DNA from: Delphinus delphis
Taxonomy: Eukaryota; Chordata; Mammalia; Artiodactyla; Delphinidae
Reading direction: 5' to 3'
NCBI RefSeq assembly: GCF_949987515.2
Contig: NC_082690.1
Location: forward strand, 104,468,400-104,532,399
DNA length: 64,000 bases
The position numbers and the translations under genes are program-made. Every line of letters starts with the position of its first letter. Positions within the stretch are counted from its first letter, which is position 1. Shown here in pieces: positions 53,987 to 64,000 of this stretch. The notes beneath the pieces were generated by a model. It was not told where the DNA came from and searched no databases. It saw nothing but the letters and a program-made list of their open reading frames with translations.

Positions 53987-54508
53987 GGTGGTGGATGGCC
54001 TCCTGCTCCTGCAAGGGGGAATGTGGCTGGTGAGGCGCCTCTCAAAGCCAGTGAGTCCAACACTCACCATGTCCTCCTCTCTTCCTGCCCTAGATCTGCT
54101 CTGTTCTCCTGACGGCCAAAGGTTGTGGTCGTTGTTTTCACCAATGGAAATCATCCCCCAGTGGGAGAGAGGAAGCCATGGTGGAGAAGCAGAGACAGAC
54201 AGGAACACAACAGACACACGTGGAGTGAGGCTGGAAGGCAGCAGTGTCTCAGAGCGACATAGTGGAGATGAAGGTCTCCAGAACCTCAGGCCAGAGAGGG
54301 ACAGTGGGCAGGGGGCCGAAGGTGGCGATGGCCCTCAGCGTGGCTCAGGACAGCAATATGGACACCAGGGCAATGCAGGAAGCAGGCCTGGGACCCCTTG
54401 GGCAATAGTGAGTATAAACTGGAGTTCTTTCATTCCTGGTTCCACAAACTGTTCTGAGTGCCCCTGCCCCCACCCCCACCCCCAAGATGGCCTCCTATAC
54501 CCTGTAAA

Positions 54509-54708
54509 CCAGGGATCCCCACACCCCCGGGCCGTGGACCAGTATGGGTCCATGGCCTGATAGGAACCAGGCTGCAGAGCAGGAGGTGAGTGGCGGGTGA
54601 GGGAGCGAAGCATCACCTGCAGCTCCCCATCACTCCTCATCGCTGGCATTACCACCATCCCCCCCACCCCCATGAAACCAGAAGGTTGGGGACTGCTGCT
54701 ATAAGCGA
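54509..54708 (-). mobile_element. fossil hAT-type transposon (Charlie-like)
   Basis: Starts 'agggatccccacacccccg' and ends 'aaggttggggactgctgct', inverted with respect to the copy at 56784. Confidence 0.65.
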
Positions 54709-54884
54709 TTTGAGGTGAAAAGACCCACATCCTGCTCTCAGGCCAAGATGCATCTATGATACACCAGGAAGACTGATGCACTGCTAGTAAGCATGGATAA
54801 AGAGCCCAGGAGTTCAAAGGAGGACGCAGTATGGTTATCTCCCCTTGTTTTCCTTTTACTTGTGACAGAGAATACTTAATAGGT

Positions 54885-55050
54885 GCTCAATGAACGTCAG
54901 CTGTGATATGTGTCCTCGCCATCTACATGCATCACCTCACCGCAACCCTCTGTGGGGCAAGGGTCCATTATCATCCCCATTTCATAGATGACGAAGTTGC
55001 TCCATGAAAGTTAAATCACGGTTCAGGGTCGCTGGGAGGCAGCTGGAAGG
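54885..55050 (+). repeat. MIR SINE
   Basis: 'atacttaataggtgctcaat', 'tgcatcacctcaccgcaacc' and 'cattatcatccccatttcat' are typical phrases. Confidence 0.6.
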
Positions 55051-56783
55051 CGCAGAGCTGGGTTTTGAAGCGAGATTCTTTTTGACTCTGGAGGACAAGC
55101 GCTTAATCATAACATTTACATGTTCTTGAACTTCCTGGAGCCCTTCAGAGCTCCCTTCTAGGGCCCAGGCTGGGGAAACTGGGACCATGTGTGCTCGCCA
55201 GCACAACTCACGACTCTATTTTACACAAACAAACCCTGTCCTTCTCCAAACTAACAAATGAGTTTCAGATTAGCTTTTAGGGATTTTTTTTTTTTTTTTA
55301 AACCTCTACTATCCAAAGTTCTCGAGTAATTCAGCAGCCATTCAAGAGAATGGAGGGGGCTGACTCTGTAACTGAACCCCAAATTCTTCATTTCTCATTT
55401 TCCTAGTGCCTCTTAAATACAAAGACATTTTCATCCTTAGCACCACTTCCTAGGGTTGGGGCTATGACCTTGGCAGTCTCTGGCTCTAGAAAAAAGGTAT
55501 GGTACCTCTTGTGTGGTGTGGGGGAAGGAAGAAAGAATGGGTGGTGAGTTGTGGGTGGTTAGCGAGATGTGAGATGTGTTCCCATGGGTGTACAGGGCAG
55601 AACTTGGCTTCTGTCATTAAGTGGTTTCATCAAGCAGAACCCGCCCCACGTGAAGGCCAGGACTGTCTACCCCTCCCTTTTCTCCCAAAAAGAAAACACA
55701 CACAAACATTTCCCTGGGAGTTAAGGTCTCAGGTTCCTAGATTTGGGCTTTTCATTCCTTGTAATAGGAAAGAGAGCTTCATTTTTACTAGGCTGAGGAC
55801 TCCTTTCTCATTTAAAATCCATCATTTCCCCTAATCCCCAGCAGATTCTTTGAATTTGCTCTGTAAATATTTATATAAAAATAAATTCGAGGGCAGAGTC
55901 AAGTCAACCTGAGCAAAGAGTGCTGTAGGCAAGGTGTGACCTGAACTAGAGTCCCCGAGTACTCTCAGCCACCGGACAGGGAAGCAGCCTAAGCCCTGGG
56001 ACCAATTCGAATTCCATTTCTCTGGGCCCCTCAGATTAGGGCTTCTTCCACAGCAGCCATGCTCACACTCAGCTCTGGGATGCACATTTCTAGCATTCCC
56101 GCTCTCCCTGCACAGAGCTCTCCACAAAAAACCCTACATACAATGTCCCGCCTTCTATTCTGTGACCCTTTTTCCTTTTATCAGGAGTCACAAACCTCCT
56201 AAAGCCAGCCCCCAGGGGTATGGCCAATGAGCTGTTATAAAAGAACTAATTTGGGATTCTTTTAGGTGGGCTTGCGCTTTCCACTTCTCTACAGGCCCCA
56301 CCATTCCCTGTTGGCTCCTTCCCAGCCTTGTCACACATTTTTGTTACCTGCTTGGCCCCTGAAGGCCTCTGAGGTTTTCAAACCTTGTTTTATATCTTTG
56401 TACTCCACAAAGAGCAGAAACCTAAAGAAGCAGACTGTCAGACCCCACCTCCAAACTGCTGTGTGTCCCCAGGACCTCTGGAAGCTGTACAAAACCTAAA
56501 CATATACCTCTTTGTCTTCTTTTTGGTGACCCAACTTTGTCCTCCTGACAGATCCTATTGGGACCAAGGCATGGGATCCAGACCTCTCAGGGAGGTCTGG
56601 GTGTTACAGCCTCTCCTATAACCTGGGGGAGAAAATATGAAGCTGAAACCTCCCCTTCTCCCAAATAAAATGGTCCCCTGGCTAAATCCAATCTGAGAGG
56701 TACATACTTTTCATCCTGAGTTTCCAAGATGCCTCCCATCATATAGATAAGGAACCAAGATGGCTCTGGTGTCCTTAGATCAG

Positions 56784-57005
56784 TGGTCCCCAAATTTTTT
56801 GGCCCCAGGGACTGGTTTCGTGGAAGATAATTTTTCCATGGACAGTGGTGGTCGGGGAGGATGGTTCAGGCAGTAATGCGAGCGATGGGGAGTGGCAGAT
56901 GAAGCTTCACTCACTCACCCACTGCTCACTCCTACTGTGTGGTCGGGTTCCTAACAGGCCGCAGACCCATACCTGTCCACGGCCCGGGGGTTGGGGACCC
57001 TTGCC
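56784..57005 (+). mobile_element. fossil hAT-type transposon, both ends
   Basis: Terminal inverted repeats are visible: 'cagtggtccccaaattttt' at the left and the antisense of 'gttggggacccttg' at the right. Inner text 'aggcagtaatgcgagcgatg' fits the family. Confidence 0.7.
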
Positions 57006-57689
57006 TTAGGTCACAGGACCCCATGGGGCCACCATGTTGGGACTCCAAGGAGTTTATTCCCATAGTGAGGGATGCTTTCTGGTGTCCTTCAGCACAGTGG
57101 TTCTGAGGGCCTCTGAGTTTTGGTTTTCAAGCATTTGGGCTCTGCAGACCCCTGGCCTTTTGGACAATATGCTGTGTTCTGTGTTCCCTGCTGCCATGTC
57201 CAGAGTCCTGTAGTTTTCTGGTTGAGTTTCTCTACATAGATCCCATCCTGGTTTCTCTTCTCTGATTTATCATTCCTCGCTTATGATTTGGGTCTCCATG
57301 CTCATTTCCTTAGTCAGCCTGTGTCCCAGCCCCATGACCGCCTAAATCAACTCTATGCTGGGGAATCATCAACCTGATTCTTCCCCATGGATTCCTGGAC
57401 TCTGGCAATAGAACGGTACGGCAGCTAATCCAGATTACAGTTTCACCAATGCCTTATTCTTAGCCACTGACCTGGAGGCCAGGCCCAAGTAGCTTACATT
57501 GTTCATGCTATAATAAAGCCAACTCCCGCCAGCTGCACGCTTGGGGTCCTGCTAGATTATATGCCCAAGCGCTGCTGGATGCGGACTCTACTCAGCCTAG
57601 AGCTGGTCCTCAAGGGCAGCTGCCCCCCTTCCCCTTTCCTCCCTTTCGCTGGGCTGTAAAGCTAGAAATCCTATCCCCCCGGGCTAGAG

Positions 57690-57958
57690 TCTGTCTTGTA
57701 CCCTAATTCCTTCTCTCGACACATCCTCCTCCTGATTAATTCTTTCCCTCCCTCAGAGCCAGTTGATCATTCCCTCCTCTGTGCTCCCACAGCACTTCAG
57801 CGTGCAGCTATTATTACACTTATCACATTGTATTACAGTGAGTTGTTTATGTGTCTCTCTGCCTGCTCCACTTTTAACCCATTGAGGACAAGGGCTGCAT
57901 CTTACTCATGTTGGTGTTTTCCCAATAGATATTCAATAAAGAGATATTGAATGAACTA
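57690..57958 (+). repeat. LINE L2, 3' end
   Basis: 'cctctgtgctcccacagcac', 'acacttatcacattgtatta' and 'ttgaggacaagggctgcatc' then 'gatattcaataaagagata' follow L2. Confidence 0.75.
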
Positions 57959-58145
57959 ATAAAGACCTATTGTATAGCACAGGGAACTGTACTCACTACT
58001 CTGTAATGACCTATACGGGAAAGGAACCTAAAAAAGAGTGGAGATATGTATATGTACAACTGATTCACTTTGCTGTACAGCAGAAACTAACACATTGTAA
58101 ATCAACTATACTCCAATAAAATTTTTTAAAAAAGAACATTTAAAA
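57959..58145 (+). mobile_element. 5'-truncated L1 3' end
   Basis: 'attgtatagcacagggaact', 'ttcactttgctgtacagcag' and 'atcaactatactccaataaa' define the cetartiodactyl L1 end, joined directly to the L2 tail. Confidence 0.8.
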
Positions 58146-58305
58146 AAGAGACATTGAATGAATGGGCCATATTTTTTTTCCATCAAATTCATGTCTTTTT
58201 TAGATTTAGAGAAAAAAACACAAGGAAAGAATGAAAATGGCATCAGAGAAGACCCTCTGCTTCTCATCTGGAGTACCGTCAGTGTTGAGCTCTATAGTTC
58301 AGGAT

Positions 58306-58497
58306 CAGGGATTCTCAACCTTGCATGAATCGTAATTACCTGGAGGGCTATTAAAACACAGACCACTGGGCCCTGCTCCCCAGAGCTTCTGATTCAGGAG
58401 ATCTGGGGTGGGGCCTGGGAATTTGCATTTCTAAACTGTTCCCAGATGATACTGAAGCTACTGGTCTGGAGACCACATCTTGAGGGCCACTGTGTTC
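58306..58497 (+). mobile_element. MER5A (hAT)
   Basis: 'cagggattctcaaccttgc', 'taattacctggagggctatt', 'gatctggggtggggcctggg' and 'gaccacatcttgagggccac' are the MER5A consensus in order. Confidence 0.8.
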
Positions 58498-59767
58498 CAA
58501 AGATGAGAAGCAGTTAAATTAGTTAGAGAAGCTATGAGGACAGAGAAGACACAAAGTTTCAGGGATGAGTGTGACCTGAGGTTAGCCCCTGGGTCTGTTT
58601 AGGCTCTCTCCCATGCTAAACTCAAATACAACTTCCCCTCAGAAACCCCAAGATCCACAAAGAACCAGAAGCCTCAGGCAAGGAGAGAGGAAAATGAAGA
58701 TGGAGTGGGCTCTAGATCTAATGAGACAAATAGAGCTGATGGCTGGACACAGGCAAATTGCAGATGTGCGGAAGGACGACGATGTGGCTGGAGATGCTGC
58801 TGGGCGGTGGAGTTGAACAAATGACAGCGGGATGAATAACAGATGAGAAGGAATGGGGACTTTGGCAAAGTAAAAATCTTATTTGACTCAAAGTATGAGT
58901 GGACCAGCGGAGAGGTAAAAGGAAAAAGAAATCACAAACAAACTCGGGGCTCCTAGGACAGCAGAAGGAAATGCACGCAGGGCAACCAGAGAACAGAGAG
59001 ACAAAACCCCAACCATTTCCCTCAAGGCTGTGTTCCTGATAAAGCGCCAGGAACTCTCCTCCAAGGAATTTAGGAACTGGGCTGAAGAGTTGGACTATAT
59101 TTTTGTTTGATCGTCTCCTTTAGAATCCTCCACTCAGGGCAGAATTATTCAGATTAATTTCCACTCCCTTGCTACGCCCCTCCCCCAAGTCTGTAACCGA
59201 TGGGTTACATCAGTTTCCCTAAGGGACAAATCTAAGATCCCTATTAGCTTTTTTCTCCCTAATCCCTTGCTCTTCTGAATATGCCAAGAGGTTGCCCAGC
59301 ACCTCAAGCTAAGTCACACATTTGGAATTCACTCTGCCCCCTTCACCTTCAAGGGAAACTGGTTTGTAGACACCGTGCCGGTGCCTGAACCGACCAGCTC
59401 TCCAGCGCCGGAATTGTGGCTGCTCTCGGAGGGGAGGAGGGCAGCTGAGAAACAACCCACGGAGACAGCATGTAGCAGGTTAGGACAGGGGCAAGCCTGC
59501 AGATCAGACAAGTATGCAATGCCACGAGGTTAAAGGGGTAAAGTCGTTCTGAGCCACAGTGGGTGGCAAATGCCGATTGTGGTGCTGGAGTTGGAACCGC
59601 TCAGGAGGAGGCCTTGCCCGCTAGTTCTGTGCCCACGGACTCCAAGCCCTCTGCATATCTCGGCCACAGGGACACCTTACGCTGCCTCTTCCCCGCCACC
59701 CGCAGGGGCTTCATTCTCCCTTTTTCCTCTGCCGGTGTTCCGGTCACCACAGCCAACCGTGTCCCTC

Positions 59768-59815
59768 TCTCACACACACTGTGAGGGAGCATGTCACACA
59801 CACTGTGAGGGAGCA
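59768..59815 (+). repeat. tandem duplication, 25-bp period
   Basis: 'tcacacacactgtgagggag' plus 'cat' occurs twice in a row, about 540 bases downstream of SPTBN2 exon 1. 'cataaaagg' follows at 59813. Confidence 0.8.
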
Positions 59816-60237
59816 TAAAAGGAGAGCATGCAGCTAGCTAGCTACCAAAGAGGCGAGGAGAAGCCCACCGGCTCCAGAGGGAGCCCCCAGCCAGCTCCCG
59901 AGAGGGAGTCGAGCGCTCACAGCAGCGGGGCAGAGACAGCCGAGCGTGTCCGCAGCACTTGGACCCGCGCCGGCCGGCCCGCCTCCGCGATGCGAACAGC
60001 TGGCGCTGTCAGACACGCTCAGAGCCCAGCGACCCGATCCCTTAACGCGTTTGTCAGCCCCAACTCTTCCAGACTCTTCTCTGGTCTCCGGAAAGGCCCG
60101 CGTCCCGCAAGCCTCGATCCCCGCTGCTCGCACACGGGTACCTGGGTGGCTGGCACTTGACTCTCCATCCTGTCCCCGGGACCCAGCGGGAGCGAGCGCC
60201 AGGAGCCGCATCTTCCCACCCTTGCTCCCCTGGCCGG

Positions 60238-60243
60238 CCCCGG

Positions 60244-60278
<35 letters not shown>

Positions 60279-60290
60279 CCGACCGCACGC
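60238..60290 (-). repeat. SPTBN2: CCCCGA hexamer array (G4-prone)
   Basis: About six uninterrupted CCCCGA units from 60245 on the plus strand, so GGGGTC repeats on the SPTBN2 sense strand. It sits 65-110 bases into intron 1. Confidence 0.85.
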
Positions 60291-60352
60291 GGCCGCACAA
60301 AGCGCACAGCCCCGCCGGCCGGGACAAAGCGGGCACGGGCACCGGCACCTAC

Positions 60353-60590
60353 CTCGGTGCGGAGCGCCGGCCGGACAGCCGGGAGCGCGGCGGGCGGGGG
60401 CGCACCGGTCGTTGCCGCGCCCGCAGCCCAGCCGCGAGGGGCGGTTGCGGGCGGCGGCGGGGCGCACGGCAGGCTGCAGGCGGGCGCTGTCACGGGGCGC
60501 GAGCGGCGCGGGGAGCGCGCGGGGCCGGCGGTGGCGGGGCGCGGGCGCGAGCGGCGGGACTGCGGCGCCGCGGAAGGAGGACAATAGCCT
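60353..60590 (-). other. SPTBN2: SPTBN2 exon 1, 5' UTR
   Basis: The donor 'gcaccgag|gtaggt' fixes the left edge at 60353. The transcription start (right edge) is not determinable by eye. Non-coding. Confidence 0.5.
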
Positions 60591-60830
60591 CCCCCTGCCG
60601 CAGGCCGCCGGCTCCCGCGGGAGGCTCGGGACCATCTGGAGCCGGCAGCCCCGCGGGACTCGGGGCGGGGCCCGAGTCACCCCCTCCCCGCCCGGCGCCA
60701 TGGCAACCGCGGCCCCTCTCGGGTCTCCGCTCAGCTCCCCGGCCCGGGGTCGCTGACCTTCCCCGGGGCTAACACGGCGTCGGCTCCTCTGCCGGTTCCC
60801 GACCTCCCCCCCAACCCACCCCCCGCCTAC

Positions 60831-62708
60831 CCTGTGAGTGCCCCCAGAGCCCCGCCTTCCGGTCCTCGCCGGCCCTGGTCACCCTCGGGCCATCCGGGTA
60901 CCCCCCACAGCTTGGGGGCTCTGTCTCCGCAGTTTGAGTAGCCCACCTTTGTCCCTGCTACGCTTTTCGCCCCAAATCTGTATCCCCGGGACACGCAATG
61001 CCTCCTTTAATGGCACTCACCGTCCAGAAGATTTCCCAATATTCAGCCTCTGTTTCCCGTTTCAATTTTTCCTCTTTGGGCACCTCCAGTCAATCCATCT
61101 CCCTTTAAGCATTTCTTTCATCCAGCCCTTCTCTCTCTGGTCCTCCTTCGGTCAGGTAGGCCGGCTGTCTTTCCCAAAGCATCTCCACGGTACATGTGGA
61201 GATTCGTCTCCTCGCAGATCAGATTCTCAGAACAGTCATCACTGCAGCTTCTCTCAGCTCCTTCCCAGCTCCTCTCATTTATCAACCAGAATTCCGGCCT
61301 ACTCACTGTCTTAAAAGGGAATGGGGGTGGGGACGGACATATCTCAGCCTGTCACAGCTGGGTTTCTCCTTGGTTTAGTAGCATCGGAGTGGTCTAATGT
61401 CTAGTGGTCTAAGGTCATCGAATAGTGAATTGCTATCTCCTTAAGAGAGGAAAGAATTATGCCCAAATCATAAAGTTATAGAGTGCCAGGTAGGTGCTAA
61501 AAGTGTGTTATTTCATGTGACCCCCCCTCCCCAACTCCAGCTCTAAGAGATAGGTACAGTTCTTTCAGACTAGGAGACTAAGCTAAGAGATGAACTAGTA
61601 ATAATAGACTGAGCTTTGTACAGAGCAGTCTGAATTGAACCATTAGATTTTACTGCCCCTGAAGATGTGGGCCTGTTTCTACCTGAGAAATGCTTGAAAT
61701 CGCCAAGTAAGGGCAATGTGAAGAATGGGCTTTGCCTGAATTATTGGTTTAAGGTTTTGTTTATTTATGAGTAATGACATTTTAGGATTTGGCTCCTTTC
61801 TGAAAAGGTATACATAATGAAACAAATATGTAAGTATTTGAAGTACTTTCCAGATATGATTTTGGTAAGGTGAAATCGTTTGTGTTAAACCCACTTGAAA
61901 ACATTTTCAACGTAAAAAAAAAAAAAAAAAAAAGCCTGCTACCAATCCAAACTAGTTGTGTCATCTCACCTACCTGGCCTCAGTTTTCCTAGTCTATAAA
62001 ATGGGTTGGGAGAGGGGTTGTTGTGTTAGTTGCACTAAAAGAAGAACTTGAAGTTCTCTCCCAGCTCTGATAGTCAGATTCCACCATTAAACTGGAACCA
62101 GGATTCTACCACCAAACTGGAACTTGGCCTTCCGGAGTGCACTTCACTGTTAGCTGTAATTCAGTCTACTTATTTTTTAACAGTCACTCCTCAGGCAACA
62201 AAATCAAAGAAGTGAGGGCATAAGCTGCAGCTGTTCCCAAAGGTAGTAGTGAGTGCATTCAGGAGGAAGGGAGCACCAAGGTGTGCTTTTGGTCATCAAG
62301 GAGACTTGGTCAGGGATGTTAAAGCTGATGGGATGAGAATCAGCCAACCTGCTGCTGCTGTACTGGTTATGGGAACCGAGGGTCTCCATGATAGCCTATT
62401 AGATTGTGACCCAACTAGAAGACAAGGATATTAGATCTTATGATAAACATGACAATAATATCTTGTATATAGTGATTTCCCCTTTTCAACATCGCATAAC
62501 CCTTTTAAAAGCCTCATAAAGTAAATGTTCTCATTCTCATTTTATTGATGAGCAAACTGATGCTCAGACACCTAAGCGAATGCTCAAGCACATAGAGTTA
62601 GTTCGTAATAGAGACACCAGGTCTTCTGATTCCTCATATGTTCTTTCCCCTCTGCTAGAGAGGGAGTATAGAAGAGTGGTTAAAAGCATCAATTTTGGGG
62701 AGGCATGG
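60831..62708. other. upstream of SPTBN2, no gene
   Basis: No gene recognised. A weak MIR-like stretch lies at 61480-61600 and another at 62480-62640 ('cattttattgatgagcaaac'). Confidence 0.4.
62480..62640 (+). repeat. MIR SINE
   Basis: 'cgcataacccttttaaaagc', 'gttctcattctcattttatt' and 'gatgagcaaactgatgctca' in MIR order. Confidence 0.65.
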
Positions 62709-62938
62709 ATTGGGAGTTTAGGATTAGCAGATGCAAAACATTATATATAGAATGGATAAACAACAAGGTACTACTGTAGAGCATAAGGAACTGTATTCAG
62801 TATCCTGTAATAAACCATAATGAAAAGGAATATGAGAAGGAATATATATGTACAACAATCACTTTGCTGTACAGCAGAAATAAACACAACATTGAAAATC
62901 AACTATACTTCAATAAAATAAAAAAAATTTTTAAAGTA
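62709..62938 (+). mobile_element. 5'-truncated L1 3' end
   Basis: 'gaactgtattcagtatcctg', 'atcactttgctgtacagcag' and 'atcaactatacttcaataaa' with an A-rich tail. Confidence 0.8.
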
Positions 62939-62953
62939 TCAATTTTGGAGTCA

Positions 62954-63307
62954 GACTCCTGGGTTTATTTTATTTTATTTTATTTTTTTTTTTATGGCTG
63001 CATTGGGTCTTAGTTGTGTCACTCAGGATCTTCACTGAGGCACGAGGGATCTTTTGTTGTGGCGTGCAGGCTTCTCTCTAGTTGTAGCGTGCGGGTTCTC
63101 TCTCTAGTTCTGGCACGCGAGCTCTGTGGTTTGCTGCACATGGGCTTTCTTGTTGAGGCGACCAGGCTCAGTAGTCGTGGCGCCCGGCATTAGTGGCCCC
63201 GTAGCATGTGGGATCTTACTTCCCCGACCAGGGATCAAACCCGTGTTCCCTGCTTTGGAAGGCGGATTCTTTACCACTGGACCACCAGGGAAGTCCTGGT
63301 GTCCTGG
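62954..63307 (-). mobile_element. CHR-type SINE with target duplication
   Basis: Antisense, with a (TTTTA)n tail at the left and the head 'ggaccaccagggaagtcc' at the right. 'tcctgggttta' lies on both sides. Confidence 0.88.
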
Positions 63308-63319
63308 GTTTAAAACCTA

Positions 63320-63490
63320 GTTTTGCCACCTCCACCTGTTAACCTTGGGCAAGTTACTTAACCTCCCTGGAATTCAGCTTCCACATCGTAATGTGGGGAT
63401 CAAATGAGTTATTGCAGATAAATTACCAGAACAGTGCCCCATACGTGGTAAGCACTCAACTAGTGCCAGCTATTATTTTACCATATTATC
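63320..63490 (+). repeat. MIR SINE
   Basis: 'aaaacctagttttgccacct', 'gttaaccttgggcaagttac' and 'gtggggatcaaatgagttat' in MIR order. Confidence 0.75.
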
Positions 63491-64000
63491 ATTTTACCAT
63501 ACTGTTTCCCAATTTGGGGAGGAAGCATGTTCAATAAAGAGAACACTGAGATCGCTTGTCTCAGCTCTGTAACTGAGTTGCTTTGGAAACTTGTTATTTT
63601 GCTCTGTAGTGCGTTAGTACAGTCAATGATGAAGAAAATATCTGCTTTCTTTTTACATGAGTGGCAAAAGTGAATGGAGTGATGTCCACCAAATATGCTG
63701 AGATTCTCGGATAAATCCAGGTTTGCTGCTTACATTACCAAGATTCATGGAAAGGTCTTGGTAGGACTTCCTGCCACCAAACCTACAGGCACAGCTGAAT
63801 TCTCAGCTTTCGTTCCTATACCATGGAAGAGGTGTCCCTCCTTCTGTCTGAGACTGATTCTTCCTGCTCCTGCCCTAAGTCCCATCCCCTCGCACAGCCC
63901 CATGGCTCTCATCCCTTTTGGTGAGTTCCCTCTCCTCTGGCTCCTTCCCATCAGCATTTAAACATGCTCAAGTATCTGCCAGCTTAAAAATGTAGTGAGA
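63491..64000. other. window end, no feature recognised
   Basis: No gene or clear repeat seen. Confidence 0.35.

Larger units (their letters stand above)
54009..60352 (-). other. SPTBN2: SPTBN2 intron 1
   Basis: 6.3 kb. It holds two hAT (Charlie-like) fossils, a MIR, an L2 end, an L1 end and a MER5A, listed separately. Bases 57020-57660 may be an old LTR: they end with 'ataataaagccaactcccgc', a poly(A)-signal-like block. Confidence 0.8.
59830..60830. promoter_or_regulatory. SPTBN2: SPTBN2 CpG-island promoter
   Basis: Strongly GC- and CpG-rich with multiple GC boxes and no TATA box on the transcribed strand. A half X-box-like 'gccatggcaaccg' lies at 60698-60712. It spans exon 1 and its flanks. 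Confidence 0.7.

Noticed and set aside
59834..60756. Overlapping open frames of about 200 codons on both strands in the SPTBN2 CpG island.
   Set aside because: Open because stop codons are rare in very GC-rich DNA. Peptides are low complexity.

Overview
This is a window of mammalian nuclear DNA: spliced genes with GT-AG introns, CpG-rich promoters and many retroposons. It most likely comes from a cetacean (whale, dolphin or porpoise). The evidence is at least seven copies of a tRNA-derived SINE of the CHR type, whose 5' end reads 'ggcttccctggtggcgcag', several older relatives, L1 3' ends of the cetartiodactyl type, and no sign of the BovB/ART2 repeats that fill ruminant DNA. The species call is an inference. 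Gene content and order match the human 11q13 block RBM4B - SPTBN2.

Layout: 1-6.6 kb is intergenic and repeat-rich (L2, MIR, L1, CHR SINEs, a hAT fossil). RBM4B runs on the minus strand from its CpG-rich promoter near 17.0 kb to a poly(A) signal at 6.66 kb. It has four exons; two are coding and together give an intact 359-residue protein. The gap from 17.2 to 22.6 kb is again repeats and unrecognised sequence. SPTBN2 (beta-III spectrin), also on the minus strand, fills 22.6 to about 60.6 kb. I placed 37 exons by eye from splice sites and reading frame. The 36 coding pieces sum to 7173 bases, that is 2390 codons plus stop with every junction in phase, so the gene is intact and full length. The final 3.3 kb (60.7-64 kb) lies upstream of SPTBN2 and holds MIR, L1 and SINE copies but no gene that I can support.

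Function: RBM4B is an RNA-binding splicing/translation regulator with two RRMs and a CCHC zinc knuckle. SPTBN2 is the actin-binding, spectrin-repeat, PH-domain scaffold of the neuronal membrane skeleton; the human gene is mutated in spinocerebellar ataxia type 5. The two genes are tandem neighbours with separate promoters and no obvious functional link.

Most notable observations: (1) an inverted 48-bp copy of the end of SPTBN2 exon 31 sits in intron 25 between 19-bp direct repeats, like a small templated insertion; (2) a CpG-rich alternative first coding exon of SPTBN2 at 51.3-51.5 kb splices in phase to exon 3; (3) a CCCCGA hexamer array lies beside exon 1, with strong G-quadruplex potential on the coding strand. 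I found no new multi-gene system; the locus is otherwise ordinary.
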